Shown here: piece after piece, positions 8,171 through 20,017 of the stretch | Layout: the number at the start of each line of letters is the position of its first letter | How positions within the stretch are numbered: the stretch's first letter is position 1 | DNA from: RHKX01 sp963820055 | GTDB lineage: Bacteria; Actinomycetota; Thermoleophilia; Solirubrobacterales; 70-9 | Direction of reading: 5' to 3' | DNA length: 64,000 nt | Assembly (NCBI GenBank): GCA_963820055.1 | Contig: CAWFYJ010000004.1 | Span: forward strand, 1 to 64,000 | Program-made: the position numbers and the translations under genes | The notes under the pieces: generated by a model | Told to the model about the DNA's origin: nothing | Databases searched by the model: none | What the model saw: only the letters and a program-made list of their open reading frames with translations

Positions 8171-10257
8171 TTGATCTCCTTCGTCGAGGCGGCGATGGCC
8201 ATCATCTCGGAGTTGTCGAGGGTCTGGATGAGCGTGTTGCTGACCCAGTAGGAGTTGCCGTCCTTGTCGTGCCAGGCGATCATCCGGATCCGGTCGCCGT
8301 CGTAGTAGATGTCGAAGTCGCGACCGTCGATCGACTGGGTGTCGTGGCTGTCGCGGAGGATCGGCGGATCGCTCCAGGTCGTGCCCTGGACTCCGTAGTA
8401 CTCGGGCAGGCGATCGGTCTCGGTGTATTCGATGACGAGCTTGTAGGCGGGCTGCTTGTTGTCGTCCTCGTCCTTGATGTCGTACTGGCGCGAGTCCGCG
8501 CTGTACGTGGAGCCGGGCGCGACGACGGTCGGCACCCAGATCGGGAAGTTGAGCCGGCGCGCGGACGTCTTCCCGAAAGCGTCGAACTTGTTGATGCCGG
8601 TCTCGGGATCGAGGACGTCGGAGGTCGAAATCACGTCCGCCCCGGAGGTCGGGTCCGACTCGGGCTTCGGCTTGTCCTTCGAGCCGGAGCCGCCGCCGGA
8701 GGAACCGCCGCCGTCGGGCTTGGTGGCGTTGTCGCCGCCGCTCGGGCCCGGCGTGTCCTTGCCGTTGAGGAACTCGTCGACGGCCTTACTGATCTGATCG
8801 GGCGTGGCGGTCACGTAGCTCGGCCCGAGCTCGCCGTCGAAGCTGATCTGGTTGATCGGCACGTCCTTGACGGCGAGGAACGCCTTCAGGGCGCCGATCA
8901 TCTGGGCCGGGTCCTGGATGTCGGACGACGTGTACTTGGTGAAGATGTCGATCAGGTCGCTCCCTGTGTCGCCGCCGACGATCGGCAGGACCTCGCTGAT
9001 CGGGACCTGCTGGCGAGCGTTGCGGAGGAAGTCCTGCTGGCGGGCGGCGCGGATGATGTCGGTGTCGGTGTGCCGGTACCGCACGTAGTCGAGGGCGTTC
9101 TGCCCGCAGAGGCGCTGGTAGCCGGCGTTGACGTTGATCGCCGCGTAGCTGTCGAGGTCACTGAGCGCGGTCGAGTTGTCGTTGAAGTAGTGGCGATCGA
9201 CGTCGACGTAGACGCAGCCGATGGCGTTGACCGCCTCGGCGAATCCGAAGAAGTCGACGTTGACGACGTGGTTGATGTCGAGGCCGGTCAGGTCCTTGAC
9301 GGTCTCGGTGGTCTTCTTGACGCCGCCGACCGTGTAGGCCTCGTTGAGCTTGCCGACCCCGTATCCGGGGATGTCGACCTTGAGGTCGCGCGGCAGCGAG
9401 AACAGCGACAGCACCTGCTTGTCGGGGTCGACGCGGAGCAGCATCGTCGTGTCGGAGCGGCCCGGGTCGCCCGGGGTGTTGGAGCGCTTGTCGGAGCCGA
9501 CGATGAGGATCGTCTGCGGGTCGCCCGGGCCGATCTCCTGGAGCTTCTCCGAGAGACCCGGGATCGGCTGCAGCTTCGCGGCGACGTCGGTGAGCAGCAG
9601 GAGCGACGAGACCGCCACCGCGGTGGCGACGGTGATGATGATCAGCACCGACGCGGTCAGGAACCGCCACCAGAGCGCCGGTGTCTTGACGACGGGGTCG
9701 TCCTCGTCGTAGTAGGCGGCGGCGATCGGCACCGGCGGCGGGCCGCGGCGGACGACGGTGTGCTCGACGTCATCGGACGGAGGGGCCGGCTCCTCGGCGG
9801 ACTCGGGCTCGTCGGTGGGGATCTCCTCGGACGGGGGCTCCTCGGCGACCGGCTCGTCCGTAACGGGCTCGCCGGCGTCGGCTTCCGGTCCATCGGCCTC
9901 GGCATCTTCGACCGCCCATTCCTCGGTCTCGCCGCCGCCGGCAGCGGCGGCGGGTGCAGTCCACTCGCCCGCGGCGGGTCCGTCCTCGTCGTCGAGGTCG
10001 GCCGGGCCGGCATCGGCGGAGGGGTCGTCGCCCGCAGGCTCGTCACCCGCAGGCTCGTTCTTCCCGGCCTCGGGCTCCACACGCTCGCCGGTCGCCGGGT
10101 CGGCGCCGACCTCACGGCGGATCTCCTCCTCGAGGCGGGCGAACTCCTCGGTCAGGCCAAGGCCCTTCTCCTCCTGCTCTTCGGGCGGCACGGTCGAGCC
10201 GGCATCGGCATCGGGCGCGTCGGGGGCGTCGTCGTCGCGCTTCTCCTCATCGCTCAC
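8167..10257 (-). CDS. LytR-CpsA-Psr (LCP) family glycopolymer ligase
   Basis: 696 residues from GTG 10257-10255, chosen because it overlaps the M20 gene stop (GTGA) and follows a strong GGGGAGGTGAT Shine-Dalgarno. Residues 1-190 are low-complexity and acidic (Asp/Glu/Pro/Ala). One membrane helix lies at about 199-222, and the LCP domain follows outside: ILIVGSDKR, D269/R275 in GRSDTTMLLR, and R290-D291 in LPRDLKV. LCP enzymes move undecaprenyl-linked glycopolymers onto peptidoglycan or arabinogalactan-like acceptors. The C-terminal ~220 residues follow a Gly/Ser/Lys linker and form an additional extracellular domain I do not recognise. Neighbouring nucleotide-sugar genes fit a role in wall polymer attachment. 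Confidence 0.88.
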   Translation of the reverse strand: MSDEEKRDDDAPDAPDADAGSTVPPEEQEEKGLGLTEEFARLEEEIRREVGADPATGERVEPEAGKNEPAGDEPAGDDPSADAGPADLDDEDGPAAGEWTAPAAAAGGGETEEWAVEDAEADGPEADAGEPVTDEPVAEEPPSEEIPTDEPESAEEPAPPSDDVEHTVVRRGPPPVPIAAAYYDEDDPVVKTPALWWRFLTASVLIIITVATAVAVSSLLLLTDVAAKLQPIPGLSEKLQEIGPGDPQTILIVGSDKRSNTPGDPGRSDTTMLLRVDPDKQVLSLFSLPRDLKVDIPGYGVGKLNEAYTVGGVKKTTETVKDLTGLDINHVVNVDFFGFAEAVNAIGCVYVDVDRHYFNDNSTALSDLDSYAAINVNAGYQRLCGQNALDYVRYRHTDTDIIRAARQQDFLRNARQQVPISEVLPIVGGDTGSDLIDIFTKYTSSDIQDPAQMIGALKAFLAVKDVPINQISFDGELGPSYVTATPDQISKAVDEFLNGKDTPGPSGGDNATKPDGGGSSGGGSGSKDKPKPESDPTSGADVISTSDVLDPETGINKFDAFGKTSARRLNFPIWVPTVVAPGSTYSADSRQYDIKDEDDNKQPAYKLVIEYTETDRLPEYYGVQGTTWSDPPILRDSHDTQSIDGRDFDIYYDGDRIRMIAWHDKDGNSYWVSNTLIQTLDNSEMMAIAASTKEIK

Positions 10258-11354
10258 CGGATCACCTCCCCGGCGGGGCTGTGATCGACGGGTGCGGTCC
10301 GGGCGAACTGGCCGAGGGTGCGGCGATAGGCGGCCAGCGAGGCGACCGAGACCCACTCCTCAGGCCCGTGGTGACCGGAGCCGACCGGGCCGAACTCGAC
10401 GGCCGGGGTCCCAGCGCGGATGAACGCGACGGCGTCGGATGCGCCGTCGCGGCCGATGCTCGTCACCTCGTCACCGTGGTTGGGACGAGCGGCGTCGCCG
10501 AGGGCGCGGACGAAGGGCGAGGCGGGATCGACGTCGACGGGCGGCCAGCGGAAGGTCTGGACGACGTCGGTGTCGGGGAGCGAGGCGATCTGCTCGAGGA
10601 TCGCCTGGGGGTCCTGTTCGGGCAGGTAGCGGATATCGACATCGATAACGCAGGTGTCGGGAACTTTGTTCAATGCATCGCCGCCCATGATCCGGCCGAG
10701 GTTTATCGACGGGCGATCGAACAACTCGGAGGATTGAAGCGAGAACGGTAGCGACTCGATCCCGCGGAAGACCGAGATCGCCTTGATGATCGCGTTGTCC
10801 CCCTTCCAGGGCGTCGAGCTGTGCGCGGCACGGCCGGAGACCTCGATCCGCAGCGCCAGGACGCCCTTCGCGGCGACGCCGATCAGCATGTCGGTCGGCT
10901 CGCCCGTGATCGCGAACTCGCCCGTGTAGCCGGCGTCGACGAGGACCTCGGTGCCGCGATCGAATTCCTCCTCCGTCTCCTCGTCGGGGACGAAGGCGAG
11001 GACGACCCGGACGTCGCGCTGGTCGCGAAGGTCGGCGAGGGCGAGCATCATCGCCGCCGCGGCACCTTTCATGTCGTAGGAGCCCCGCCCGTAGAGGCGG
11101 TCGCCGTCGACGATCGGGTCGAACTGCCCGGGCCGGCCGGGGACGACGTCGATGTGGCCGTGGAAGATCACCGGGCGCAGTTCGGGAGGTCCGACCTCGG
11201 CGATCACGATCGGCAGGTCGCGGACCGTCAGCTGCCGGGTCGGGATGTCGCGGGCCTCGAACCATCCCTTGATGAAACCGGCGCAGAGCCTCACCCCTTC
11301 CGGGTTCGACGTGTCGTAGCCGATCAGCTTCTCGGCGAGGAGGCGCTCCTGCAT
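10254..11354 (-). CDS. M20-family metallopeptidase (ArgE/DapE-like)
   Basis: 366-residue zinc amidohydrolase. FHGHIDVVPG carries the first metal His and Asp, GRGSYDMKG the bridging Asp, VPDEETEEE the catalytic Glu and metal Glu, and SGHHGPEEW the last metal His. The lid/dimerisation domain (VSGRAAHSSTPWKGDNAI) is present. Family members deacylate N-acetylornithine, N-succinyl-diaminopimelate or dipeptides; which one is not clear, and no arginine or lysine genes are adjacent. A -10-like TACGCT lies 6 nt before the ATG with no Shine-Dalgarno, suggesting a leaderless promoter for the M20-LCP-ugd-nucleotidyltransferase-thrB operon. Confidence 0.87.
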   Translation of the reverse strand: MQERLLAEKLIGYDTSNPEGVRLCAGFIKGWFEARDIPTRQLTVRDLPIVIAEVGPPELRPVIFHGHIDVVPGRPGQFDPIVDGDRLYGRGSYDMKGAAAAMMLALADLRDQRDVRVVLAFVPDEETEEEFDRGTEVLVDAGYTGEFAITGEPTDMLIGVAAKGVLALRIEVSGRAAHSSTPWKGDNAIIKAISVFRGIESLPFSLQSSELFDRPSINLGRIMGGDALNKVPDTCVIDVDIRYLPEQDPQAILEQIASLPDTDVVQTFRWPPVDVDPASPFVRALGDAARPNHGDEVTSIGRDGASDAVAFIRAGTPAVEFGPVGSGHHGPEEWVSVASLAAYRRTLGQFARTAPVDHSPAGEVIR

Positions 11355-11376
11355 TCGGGAAGCGTAGACGCGGAGC

Positions 11377-12615
11377 TCACTCCTGACAGCTCGAGGGGAC
11401 CTTCTTCGGGTTCTCGTTCGCCTCGGCGGGATAGGCGCGGGTGACCTGGATGTAGCCGCCGTCCTCGACCTGGACCCGTTCGCCTGGCTTCGCAGCCGCT
11501 CGCGAACTCGCGAGGACGAGGTTGACGTAGCGGCGATTCGCCTCGACGTCGCAGGGAAGGATCGACGTCACGACCGAAGGCGTGTCGAGCTTGCAGCTCT
11601 TGTCGCAGTTGCCGCCGTTGTTGCCGGTCTTGCCGGAGTCGTAGGTGTTGCTGATCAGGTAGCGCCCCTTGATCCCGGTCGGTTTGTCGCTGAGGACCAC
11701 GTAGCCGGCGACGTCGGGCGCCATCGGGAGCTTCTCGGAGATGTTCACGAGCGAATCGATCTCCATCTGCCGGTCGACGAGGTCGCCGATCGGCTCACCC
11801 GGGCCGAGCTCGATGCTGTAGACGGCCCGCCTGACCTTGTTCTTGTTGGAGTGGTTCGGCAGCACGTCGATGTGGTCGGTCGCCGGGGTCGTGTCGCGCG
11901 GGAGGTCGGGGACCGCCTCGGCGATGTCGCCGGTCGCCTGGATCCAGTACATCGCGGTGCCCTTCTGAGTCTCGACGGCGAGGACGTTGCACTGCGACGG
12001 CTTCGGCCGCGCGCAACCCTTCGCCTTCGGCGACTTCGCGGTCGCCTCGAAGACCATCCAGTTGTAGCCGTTCTTCTTCTCCGACCGGACCGCGTCGATC
12101 TCGTCGGCGGTGAGCGTCACCTCGTAGTCCTGGGAGATCGAGCAGTGGTGGATCGCCGTCGTGCACTTCGTCGTCTGGGTCTCTCCGAGCACCTGGCTCG
12201 GCCCGCTCAGGTCAGGCTTGTCGCCGCCGCCGACGAGCTTGAAGGACGTCTCGATCTCGACCGGGTCGTAGTCGTAGGTCTTCGTCCCCTGGCAGGCGGT
12301 GTGGGCGCGGTTGTTCGGCAGGTAGTCGGTGATCGCGCACTTCGTCAGGGTCACCGTCGCGATCGCACGGACCCGCATGCCTTCCTCGGCCTCGCGCACC
12401 GGCGCCGCGTAGATCGCCGTCGGCACGCCCTTGCGCGTGATCGGGATCCGCTGGTCGGCCGGACCGGCCTTGGGATCGCCCTTGACGAGCGCCGGATCGC
12501 CCTTCGGACCCATCTCGGCGCTGATCGCGACCTTGCCGCTGCCGTCGTCGTCGCTGCCCCCGCCGCAGCCCGCAAGCACCACCGTGGCCGACGCCGCCAG
12601 GGCGCCCGCGATCAA
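11377..12615 (-). CDS. Probable lipoprotein of unknown function
   Basis: I do not recognise this family. Read from TTG 12615-12613 the protein has 412 residues. It begins LIAGALAASATVVLAGC, a signal segment with lipobox LAGC, so it should be lipid-anchored outside the membrane. A Gly/Ser/Asp linker follows, then a domain with several Cys pairs (CAITDYLP, CTTAIHHC, CDKSCKL, CDVEANR), which suggests disulphides in the extracytoplasmic space. The basic residues expected at the start of a signal peptide (RKRR) are encoded just upstream of the TTG, in frame, so the true start may be a rarer codon such as ATT 12639-12637. It overlaps the atpC stop and probably rides on the atp operon transcript. 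Confidence 0.7.
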   Translation of the reverse strand: MIAGALAASATVVLAGCGGGSDDDGSGKVAISAEMGPKGDPALVKGDPKAGPADQRIPITRKGVPTAIYAAPVREAEEGMRVRAIATVTLTKCAITDYLPNNRAHTACQGTKTYDYDPVEIETSFKLVGGGDKPDLSGPSQVLGETQTTKCTTAIHHCSISQDYEVTLTADEIDAVRSEKKNGYNWMVFEATAKSPKAKGCARPKPSQCNVLAVETQKGTAMYWIQATGDIAEAVPDLPRDTTPATDHIDVLPNHSNKNKVRRAVYSIELGPGEPIGDLVDRQMEIDSLVNISEKLPMAPDVAGYVVLSDKPTGIKGRYLISNTYDSGKTGNNGGNCDKSCKLDTPSVVTSILPCDVEANRRYVNLVLASSRAAAKPGERVQVEDGGYIQVTRAYPAEANENPKKVPSSCQE

Positions 12616-13049
12616 GCGGCGTTTGCGATCTCCAGAAATGCTTCGGCCCTGGCCTTGTCCTGCTCTGCGGTCTTGTACGCGGCCGAGTCCTCCTCGGCCT
12701 CCTGGAGCCTTCCTTCGGCATCCTCGAGCTTGGCCTTGAGGTCGCTCGCGTCGAGCGAGTCGGGATCAACGGCCTCGGTGACCAGCACGGTCACCTTGTT
12801 GGCGAAGACCTCGAGCCAGCCTTCGGCCGCCGCGTAGCGCTTGGCACCGCCCGAGGAGCCGAAATCGGCCTCGGTCTCGAACACGCGCAGCTCGTGCGGC
12901 ACGAGACGCGCGAGCATCGGTGCGTGCCGCGCCCTGACGCCGACCTCGCCGACCATCGTGCGGGCGGAGACCTGGAAGGCCTCGCCCTCGAAGACCTTAC
13001 CCTGCGGGGTCAGGACCTCGGCCTTGAACGTTCTCGACTCGTCGGCCAT
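12612..13049 (-). CDS. atpC: ATP synthase F1 epsilon subunit
   Basis: 145 residues: an N-terminal beta-sandwich (KAEVLTPQGKVFEGEAFQVSA, then GEVGVRARHAPMLARL) followed by a C-terminal helical hairpin rich in Ala/Glu/Lys from about residue 95. Epsilon connects the gamma rotor to the c-ring and can inhibit ATP hydrolysis. It is the last ATP synthase gene; only 3 bp separate it from atpD. Its stop overlaps the first codon of the lipoprotein gene. Confidence 0.95.
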   Translation of the reverse strand: MADESRTFKAEVLTPQGKVFEGEAFQVSARTMVGEVGVRARHAPMLARLVPHELRVFETEADFGSSGGAKRYAAAEGWLEVFANKVTVLVTEAVDPDSLDASDLKAKLEDAEGRLQEAEEDSAAYKTAEQDKARAEAFLEIANAA

Positions 13050-13052
13050 GGA

Positions 13053-14567
<1,515 letters not shown>

Positions 14568-14618
14568 TGATTTCTCCTCGCTCAGTCATGTTCAAGTTCT
14601 TGCGAAAGCCAAAGGTCG

Positions 14619-15545
14619 TCAAGCGCTGCCCAATGCCTCGGCGCCGCCGACGACCTCGAGGATCTCCTGCGTGATCTCCGCCTGCCGCACACGGTTCATC
14701 TCCAGCGTCAAGCTGTCGATCATGTCGCCGGCGTTCTCGGCGGCACTGCGCATTGCTGTCATCCGGGCGCCGTGCTCCGACGCCGCGGACTCGAGCAGCG
14801 CCCGGTACACGGAGAGGTTGACGTACTCCTCGAAGAGCAGCTTCAGCGCTTCCTCGGGCTCCGGTTCGTAGATCCACTCGGAGCGCTTGTGCGCTTCCGC
14901 GAGCTCGGGATCGGCGGGCTGCTCGGGCTCCGGAATCCCCTCGCCGAAGACCTCGGCCTCCTGGAGCGGCAGAAGCGTCTGTCGCCGCACGTACTGCGTC
15001 AGAGGCGAGACGTAGCGGTTGTAGATCAGCTCGACCCGATCGACTTCCTCGTCGACGTAGGCGGCGACGAGCCGGTCGCCGATCTCGCGGGCGTTCGCGA
15101 AAGCGGGCTGGTCGGTGAAGCCGGTGAACGATCCCTCGACGCTCTCGCCGCGGAAGCTCAGGGCCGAGTTGCCGCGACGGCCGACGACGTAGTAGGAGAC
15201 GTCAGTCCCGCTCCCCTCGATATCCCGCTGCAACTGGGTGCCGGCACGGATGATCTGGGTGTTGAAGGAGCCCGCGAGTCCGCGGTCTCCGGTGACGAGG
15301 ATGATCCCGACCCGCTTGACGTCCGTGCGCTGCTGCAGGAGCTTGACGCGGTTGCCGTCCTGCCCGGCCGCTTCGGCGACCTGCTGGGTGACCCGCCGGA
15401 TCGACTGGGCGTACGGGCGCATCTCGGCGATCCGCTGTTCGGCCCTGCGCAGTCGCGCAGCGGCCACCATCTCCATCGCCCGCGTGATCTTGCGGATGTT
15501 CTTGACGGAGTTGATCCGGTTCTTGACGTCCTTCTGCGTAGCCAT
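14619..15545 (-). CDS. atpG: ATP synthase F1 gamma subunit
   Basis: 308 residues. The N-terminal coiled-coil TQKDVKNRINSVKNIRKITRAMEMVAAARLRRAE and the C-terminal helix with the RMTAMRSAAENAGDMI signature form the central rotor shaft. It is slightly longer than usual because of an acidic, Pro-rich insertion near residues 200-225 (EGIPEPEQPADPELAEA), which lies in the globular part. It sits 6 bp downstream of atpA in the standard atpBEFHAGDC order. Confidence 0.96.
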   Translation of the reverse strand: MATQKDVKNRINSVKNIRKITRAMEMVAAARLRRAEQRIAEMRPYAQSIRRVTQQVAEAAGQDGNRVKLLQQRTDVKRVGIILVTGDRGLAGSFNTQIIRAGTQLQRDIEGSGTDVSYYVVGRRGNSALSFRGESVEGSFTGFTDQPAFANAREIGDRLVAAYVDEEVDRVELIYNRYVSPLTQYVRRQTLLPLQEAEVFGEGIPEPEQPADPELAEAHKRSEWIYEPEPEEALKLLFEEYVNLSVYRALLESAASEHGARMTAMRSAAENAGDMIDSLTLEMNRVRQAEITQEILEVVGGAEALGSA

Positions 15546-15551
15546 GGTCGC

Positions 15552-17213
<1,662 letters not shown>

Positions 17214-17290
17214 GTGCTCTATCGCTCCTTGTGTTTCGAAGTTCGCTGCTGAAGGTTGTTCTGAAGTCTGTGCTCGTCGGTTACGTGGTC

Positions 17291-17821
17291 TCAGGCGGCC
17301 TGGGCCACGCGCCGGAGCTTCTCGAGCCGGTTGCGGATGCTGGCGTCCAGGACCCGGTTGCCCACCTGGAGGACGAGGCCGCCGATTATCGAATCGTCGA
17401 CCCTGCTCGTCAGCTCGACCGTCTTGCCGGTCTTGCGCTCGATCTCGGCGCCGACCGACTCGATCACGGAGGGATCGAGCTCGATCGCGCTCGTCACCGT
17501 CACCTGGAGTCGCTGGTTCTCGATGCCCCAGAGATCGTCGAAGCGCTTGCGGATCCGGAATAGGGCCGGCATCCGGTGCTTCTCGGCGAGCAGCTCGAGG
17601 AAGTTGACGAGCTCGGGGTTGCCGCCGGAGATCGCCTTGCGGATGCCGTCGCGCTTCTCGACCGACGAGAAGTAGGGGCTGAAGAAGAAGAGCTGGAGAT
17701 CGCGATCGGCCGCGAGCGCGTCGGCGACCTCGCCGAGCTGATCACGAATCTCGTCGAGAGAGTCGTGCTCCTTGGCGACGTCGAACAACGCCTCGCTGTA
17801 GACCCGGGCTACTTCTTCCAT
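17291..17821 (-). CDS. atpH: ATP synthase F1 delta subunit
   Basis: 176 residues in the OSCP/delta family: N-terminal VARVYSEALFDVAKE, internal LVNFLELLAEKHR, and the C-terminal GGLVLQVGNRVLDASIRNRLEKL signature. Delta caps F1 and joins it to the peripheral stalk. It lies 4 bp after atpF. Confidence 0.95.
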   Translation of the reverse strand: MEEVARVYSEALFDVAKEHDSLDEIRDQLGEVADALAADRDLQLFFFSPYFSSVEKRDGIRKAISGGNPELVNFLELLAEKHRMPALFRIRKRFDDLWGIENQRLQVTVTSAIELDPSVIESVGAEIERKTGKTVELTSRVDDSIIGGLVLQVGNRVLDASIRNRLEKLRRVAQAA

Positions 17822-17825
17822 CGTC

Positions 17826-18425
17826 CTAGTTCCTCGACGCTCCGCTCGCCTCGTCGCCGGCGAGGGCGCTGAAGTCGACCTCGGCGAGGGCCTCCTCGAC
17901 GAGCCGCTTCTGATCGTCGGCGGTGAGCGACTTGCGGGCGACCTTCTCGGTCGCGAGCACGGTCAGGTCGGCGACCTCCTTGCGGATCTGCTCCAGGGAC
18001 CGCCGCGTCTCGGCCTCGATGTCCTTGCGGGCGTCGGCGACCAGTTCGTCGTGCCTGGCCTTGCCTTCGGCAGTGGCCTCCGCCTTCGCGGCCTCGCTCG
18101 TCTTGCGCGCACGCGCCATTATGTCGTCAGCCTGCTCGCGTGCCTCCTTGAGTCGCTCGCGGTACTCGCTGAGCAGCTCCTCGGCCTCGGCGCGGAGGCG
18201 CTCCGACTCGTCGATGTTGTCGTTGACCTTGGCGGCCCGCTCCTCGAGTGCCTGGGAGATGCGCGGGAAGGCGAACTTCGAGAGCACGAACATCGTGATC
18301 AAGAAGGCAACGAGCGTCCAGATCATCAGCCCGATGCCGGGCTGGACCAGGAAGCTGCCTCCGCCCGTGTCGCCTTCGGTTGCGGCGGTGAGGACGAGAC
18401 CGTTTATGTCGCCGAGAATTCCCAC
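17826..18425 (-). CDS. atpF: ATP synthase Fo b subunit
   Basis: 199 residues from a GTG start. A short periplasmic N-terminus is followed by one membrane helix (residues ~32-50, LMIWTLVAFLITMFVLSKF) and a long charged coiled-coil rich in Ala/Arg/Glu (LEERAAKVNDNIDESERLRAEAEELLSEY), the peripheral stalk. It is separated by 4 bp from both atpE and atpH. The ~30-residue N-terminal extension before the helix is longer than in E. coli but common in Actinobacteria. Confidence 0.95.
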   Translation of the reverse strand: MGILGDINGLVLTAATEGDTGGGSFLVQPGIGLMIWTLVAFLITMFVLSKFAFPRISQALEERAAKVNDNIDESERLRAEAEELLSEYRERLKEAREQADDIMARARKTSEAAKAEATAEGKARHDELVADARKDIEAETRRSLEQIRKEVADLTVLATEKVARKSLTADDQKRLVEEALAEVDFSALAGDEASGASRN

Positions 18426-18429
18426 TGGC

Positions 18430-18705
18430 CTAGAGGAAGAACGCGATCAGACCGAAGATGAACGTGTAGAACGCGACGGCCTCGGTGAGGGCGAAACCGA
18501 GCCAGCGGATGCTCTGCAGCTCGTCCTTCATCTCGGGCTGACGGGCCACGGCCTGGATCTCCGAACCGAAGATCACGCCGATGCCGATACCGGCTCCGAT
18601 CGAACCGAGCCCGGCGCCGACGCCGAGTGCGATCGCCTTGCCGGCGTCGGTGACTCCGGTGTCGGTCACCGCCTGGGCGGTCTGTGCCAGAAGCACTAGA
18701 TCCAT
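18430..18705 (-). CDS. atpE: ATP synthase Fo c subunit
   Basis: 91 residues; two hydrophobic helices joined by the polar loop R55-Q56-P57. The ion-carrying carboxylate is E75 (FALTEAVAFY). The residue after the Glu is Ala, without the Gln/Thr pattern usual in sodium-binding rings, so proton coupling is more likely. The N-terminus carries about 20 residues before the first helix. The gene is 17 bp downstream of atpB. Confidence 0.96.
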   Translation of the reverse strand: MDLVLLAQTAQAVTDTGVTDAGKAIALGVGAGLGSIGAGIGIGVIFGSEIQAVARQPEMKDELQSIRWLGFALTEAVAFYTFIFGLIAFFL

Positions 18706-18722
18706 TTAACTGACTCCTTTTC

Positions 18723-19640
18723 CTAGTGACTCTCGGAGGTCGCGCCCCCGAGATAGATTGCAGTGAGAATCGCGAAGATGAATGCCTGAAGACCGGCCAC
18801 GATGACGATCTCGAAGATGTAGAAGGCGAAGGCCATCGGGAACGTCAGGACGCCGAGGGCGGAGATGCCGAGCAGCACCGCGAGCCCGCCGCCCATGAAC
18901 AGCAGCAGCAGATGGCCGGCGAGGATGTTGGCGAAGAGTCGCACCGAGAGCGAAACGAGCCGGACGAAGTTCGAGATCACCTCGATGCCGAACACGAAGG
19001 CCTTGAACAGCCACGGCATGTCCTCGATGCCGGCCGGCAGCAGGGTGCCCATGTAGCCGAAGAAGCCATGCGCCCGGACGCCCTCGGCGTTGTAGCCGAT
19101 CCAGACGACCAGGGTGAGGACGAGCGGGATCGAGATGTTCGCCGTCGCGGCATAGAGCGCGAAGCTCGGGACCGAGACGCCGAAGATGTCGATCGGGTGC
19201 TCGGTGTTCGTCGGCAGCGGGATCAGGCCGATGAAGTTCGAGAAGAGGATGAAGAAGAAGAGCGTGGCCAGGAACGGGAAGTACTTGGCGGCCATCTTGT
19301 CGTCGAGGTTGTCGTTGACGATCTGGCGGCGGATCAGGTCGTAGACGCCCTCGACGGCGATCTGGACCTTGTTCGGCCGGTCCTGCATCCGCCTGGCGAT
19401 CCAGATCATCGCCCAGCAGGTGATGACCGACGCGAGGACGATGTAGAGGACGGCCTTGTTGACGCTGAGATCGATGCCGCCGATGTGGATGCTGATCCAG
19501 CTGTCGAGCTTGAACTCGTTCTGCGGCTGGAAATCCTCGTTCTTGCCGTCGCTGCCGAAGATCAGCCCGATCGCGATCAGGATCAGCGCGTAGCCGCCGA
19601 AGACGATTCCGAGCTTCTTGCCCGTACTCATGCCTTTCAT
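18723..19640 (-). CDS. atpB: ATP synthase Fo a subunit
   Basis: 305 residues with five to six membrane helices. The essential stator arginine is R234 in LSVRLFANILAGH. The ATG at 19640-19638 overlaps the stop of the upstream AtpI-like gene (ATGA), which supports this start. A hydrophilic ~40-residue segment between the first helix and the KAVLYIVLASVIT helix lies outside. The a subunit forms the half-channels for protons. Confidence 0.96.
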   Translation of the reverse strand: MKGMSTGKKLGIVFGGYALILIAIGLIFGSDGKNEDFQPQNEFKLDSWISIHIGGIDLSVNKAVLYIVLASVITCWAMIWIARRMQDRPNKVQIAVEGVYDLIRRQIVNDNLDDKMAAKYFPFLATLFFFILFSNFIGLIPLPTNTEHPIDIFGVSVPSFALYAATANISIPLVLTLVVWIGYNAEGVRAHGFFGYMGTLLPAGIEDMPWLFKAFVFGIEVISNFVRLVSLSVRLFANILAGHLLLLFMGGGLAVLLGISALGVLTFPMAFAFYIFEIVIVAGLQAFIFAILTAIYLGGATSESH

Positions 19641-20017
19641 CGCAGGCCTCCGTCGGCCTCGGGGTCGAAGAGGTGGGTGAGGAAGTTCGCGCTGAGGTTG
19701 GCGGTGACCAGTGCGAGGGCCAGCAGCGCCGCGGCGAGGCCGGCCTCACGGTCGACGAGGAGGCCGACGAGCAGAATCGCCAGTGCCAGCAGCCAGACCC
19801 GGCCCATCACCGCCATCGCGGTGACGCCGAGGGCGGCGTTGCGGTTCGAGGCGGCGAGGGCGCGCTTGCGCTTCCGCGCGGCCACCTCCATCGCGATCCT
19901 CCCGGCGATCCAGGCGCCGCCGGCGACGGCCCAGGCGACGATCGGGGCGTCGAGGAGGATGAAGACCGGAAGGGCGATGAGCAGCACGAGGAGGTCGATG
20001 TTGCGGAGCGCTTCCAT
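19637..20017 (-). CDS. AtpI/ATP synthase subunit I-like membrane protein
   Basis: 126 residues from ATG 20017-20015 (MEALRNIDLL). Four hydrophobic segments are visible (VLLIALPVFILL, IVAWAVAGGAWIAG, VWLLALAILLVGLLV, GLAAALLALALVTANLSANF). Position and topology match the AtpI-like protein usually found just before atpB, proposed to assist c-ring assembly or magnesium uptake; no sequence signature proves this. A GTG at 20074-20072 would add 19 residues without membrane character. The stop overlaps the atpB start. Confidence 0.65.
   Translation of the reverse strand: MEALRNIDLLVLLIALPVFILLDAPIVAWAVAGGAWIAGRIAMEVAARKRKRALAASNRNAALGVTAMAVMGRVWLLALAILLVGLLVDREAGLAAALLALALVTANLSANFLTHLFDPEADGGLR

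Noticed and set aside
8113..10284. A long open frame on the plus strand over the LCP gene
   Set aside because: It translates to a Val/Asp/Arg/Gly-rich sequence with no motif and mirrors a well-supported minus-strand gene; long antisense frames are expected at this GC content. The same applies to plus-strand frames over atpD, etfA and ETF-QO.
11377..12615. Lipoprotein as an ATP synthase subunit
   Set aside because: It is extracytoplasmic with disulphide-type Cys and has no similarity to any ATP synthase part. The operon position most likely reflects read-through transcription only.
18430..18705. Sodium-binding c-ring
   Set aside because: The residue after E75 is Ala, and the helix-1 Gln and Ser/Thr pattern of sodium-specific c subunits is absent, so proton coupling is the better reading.
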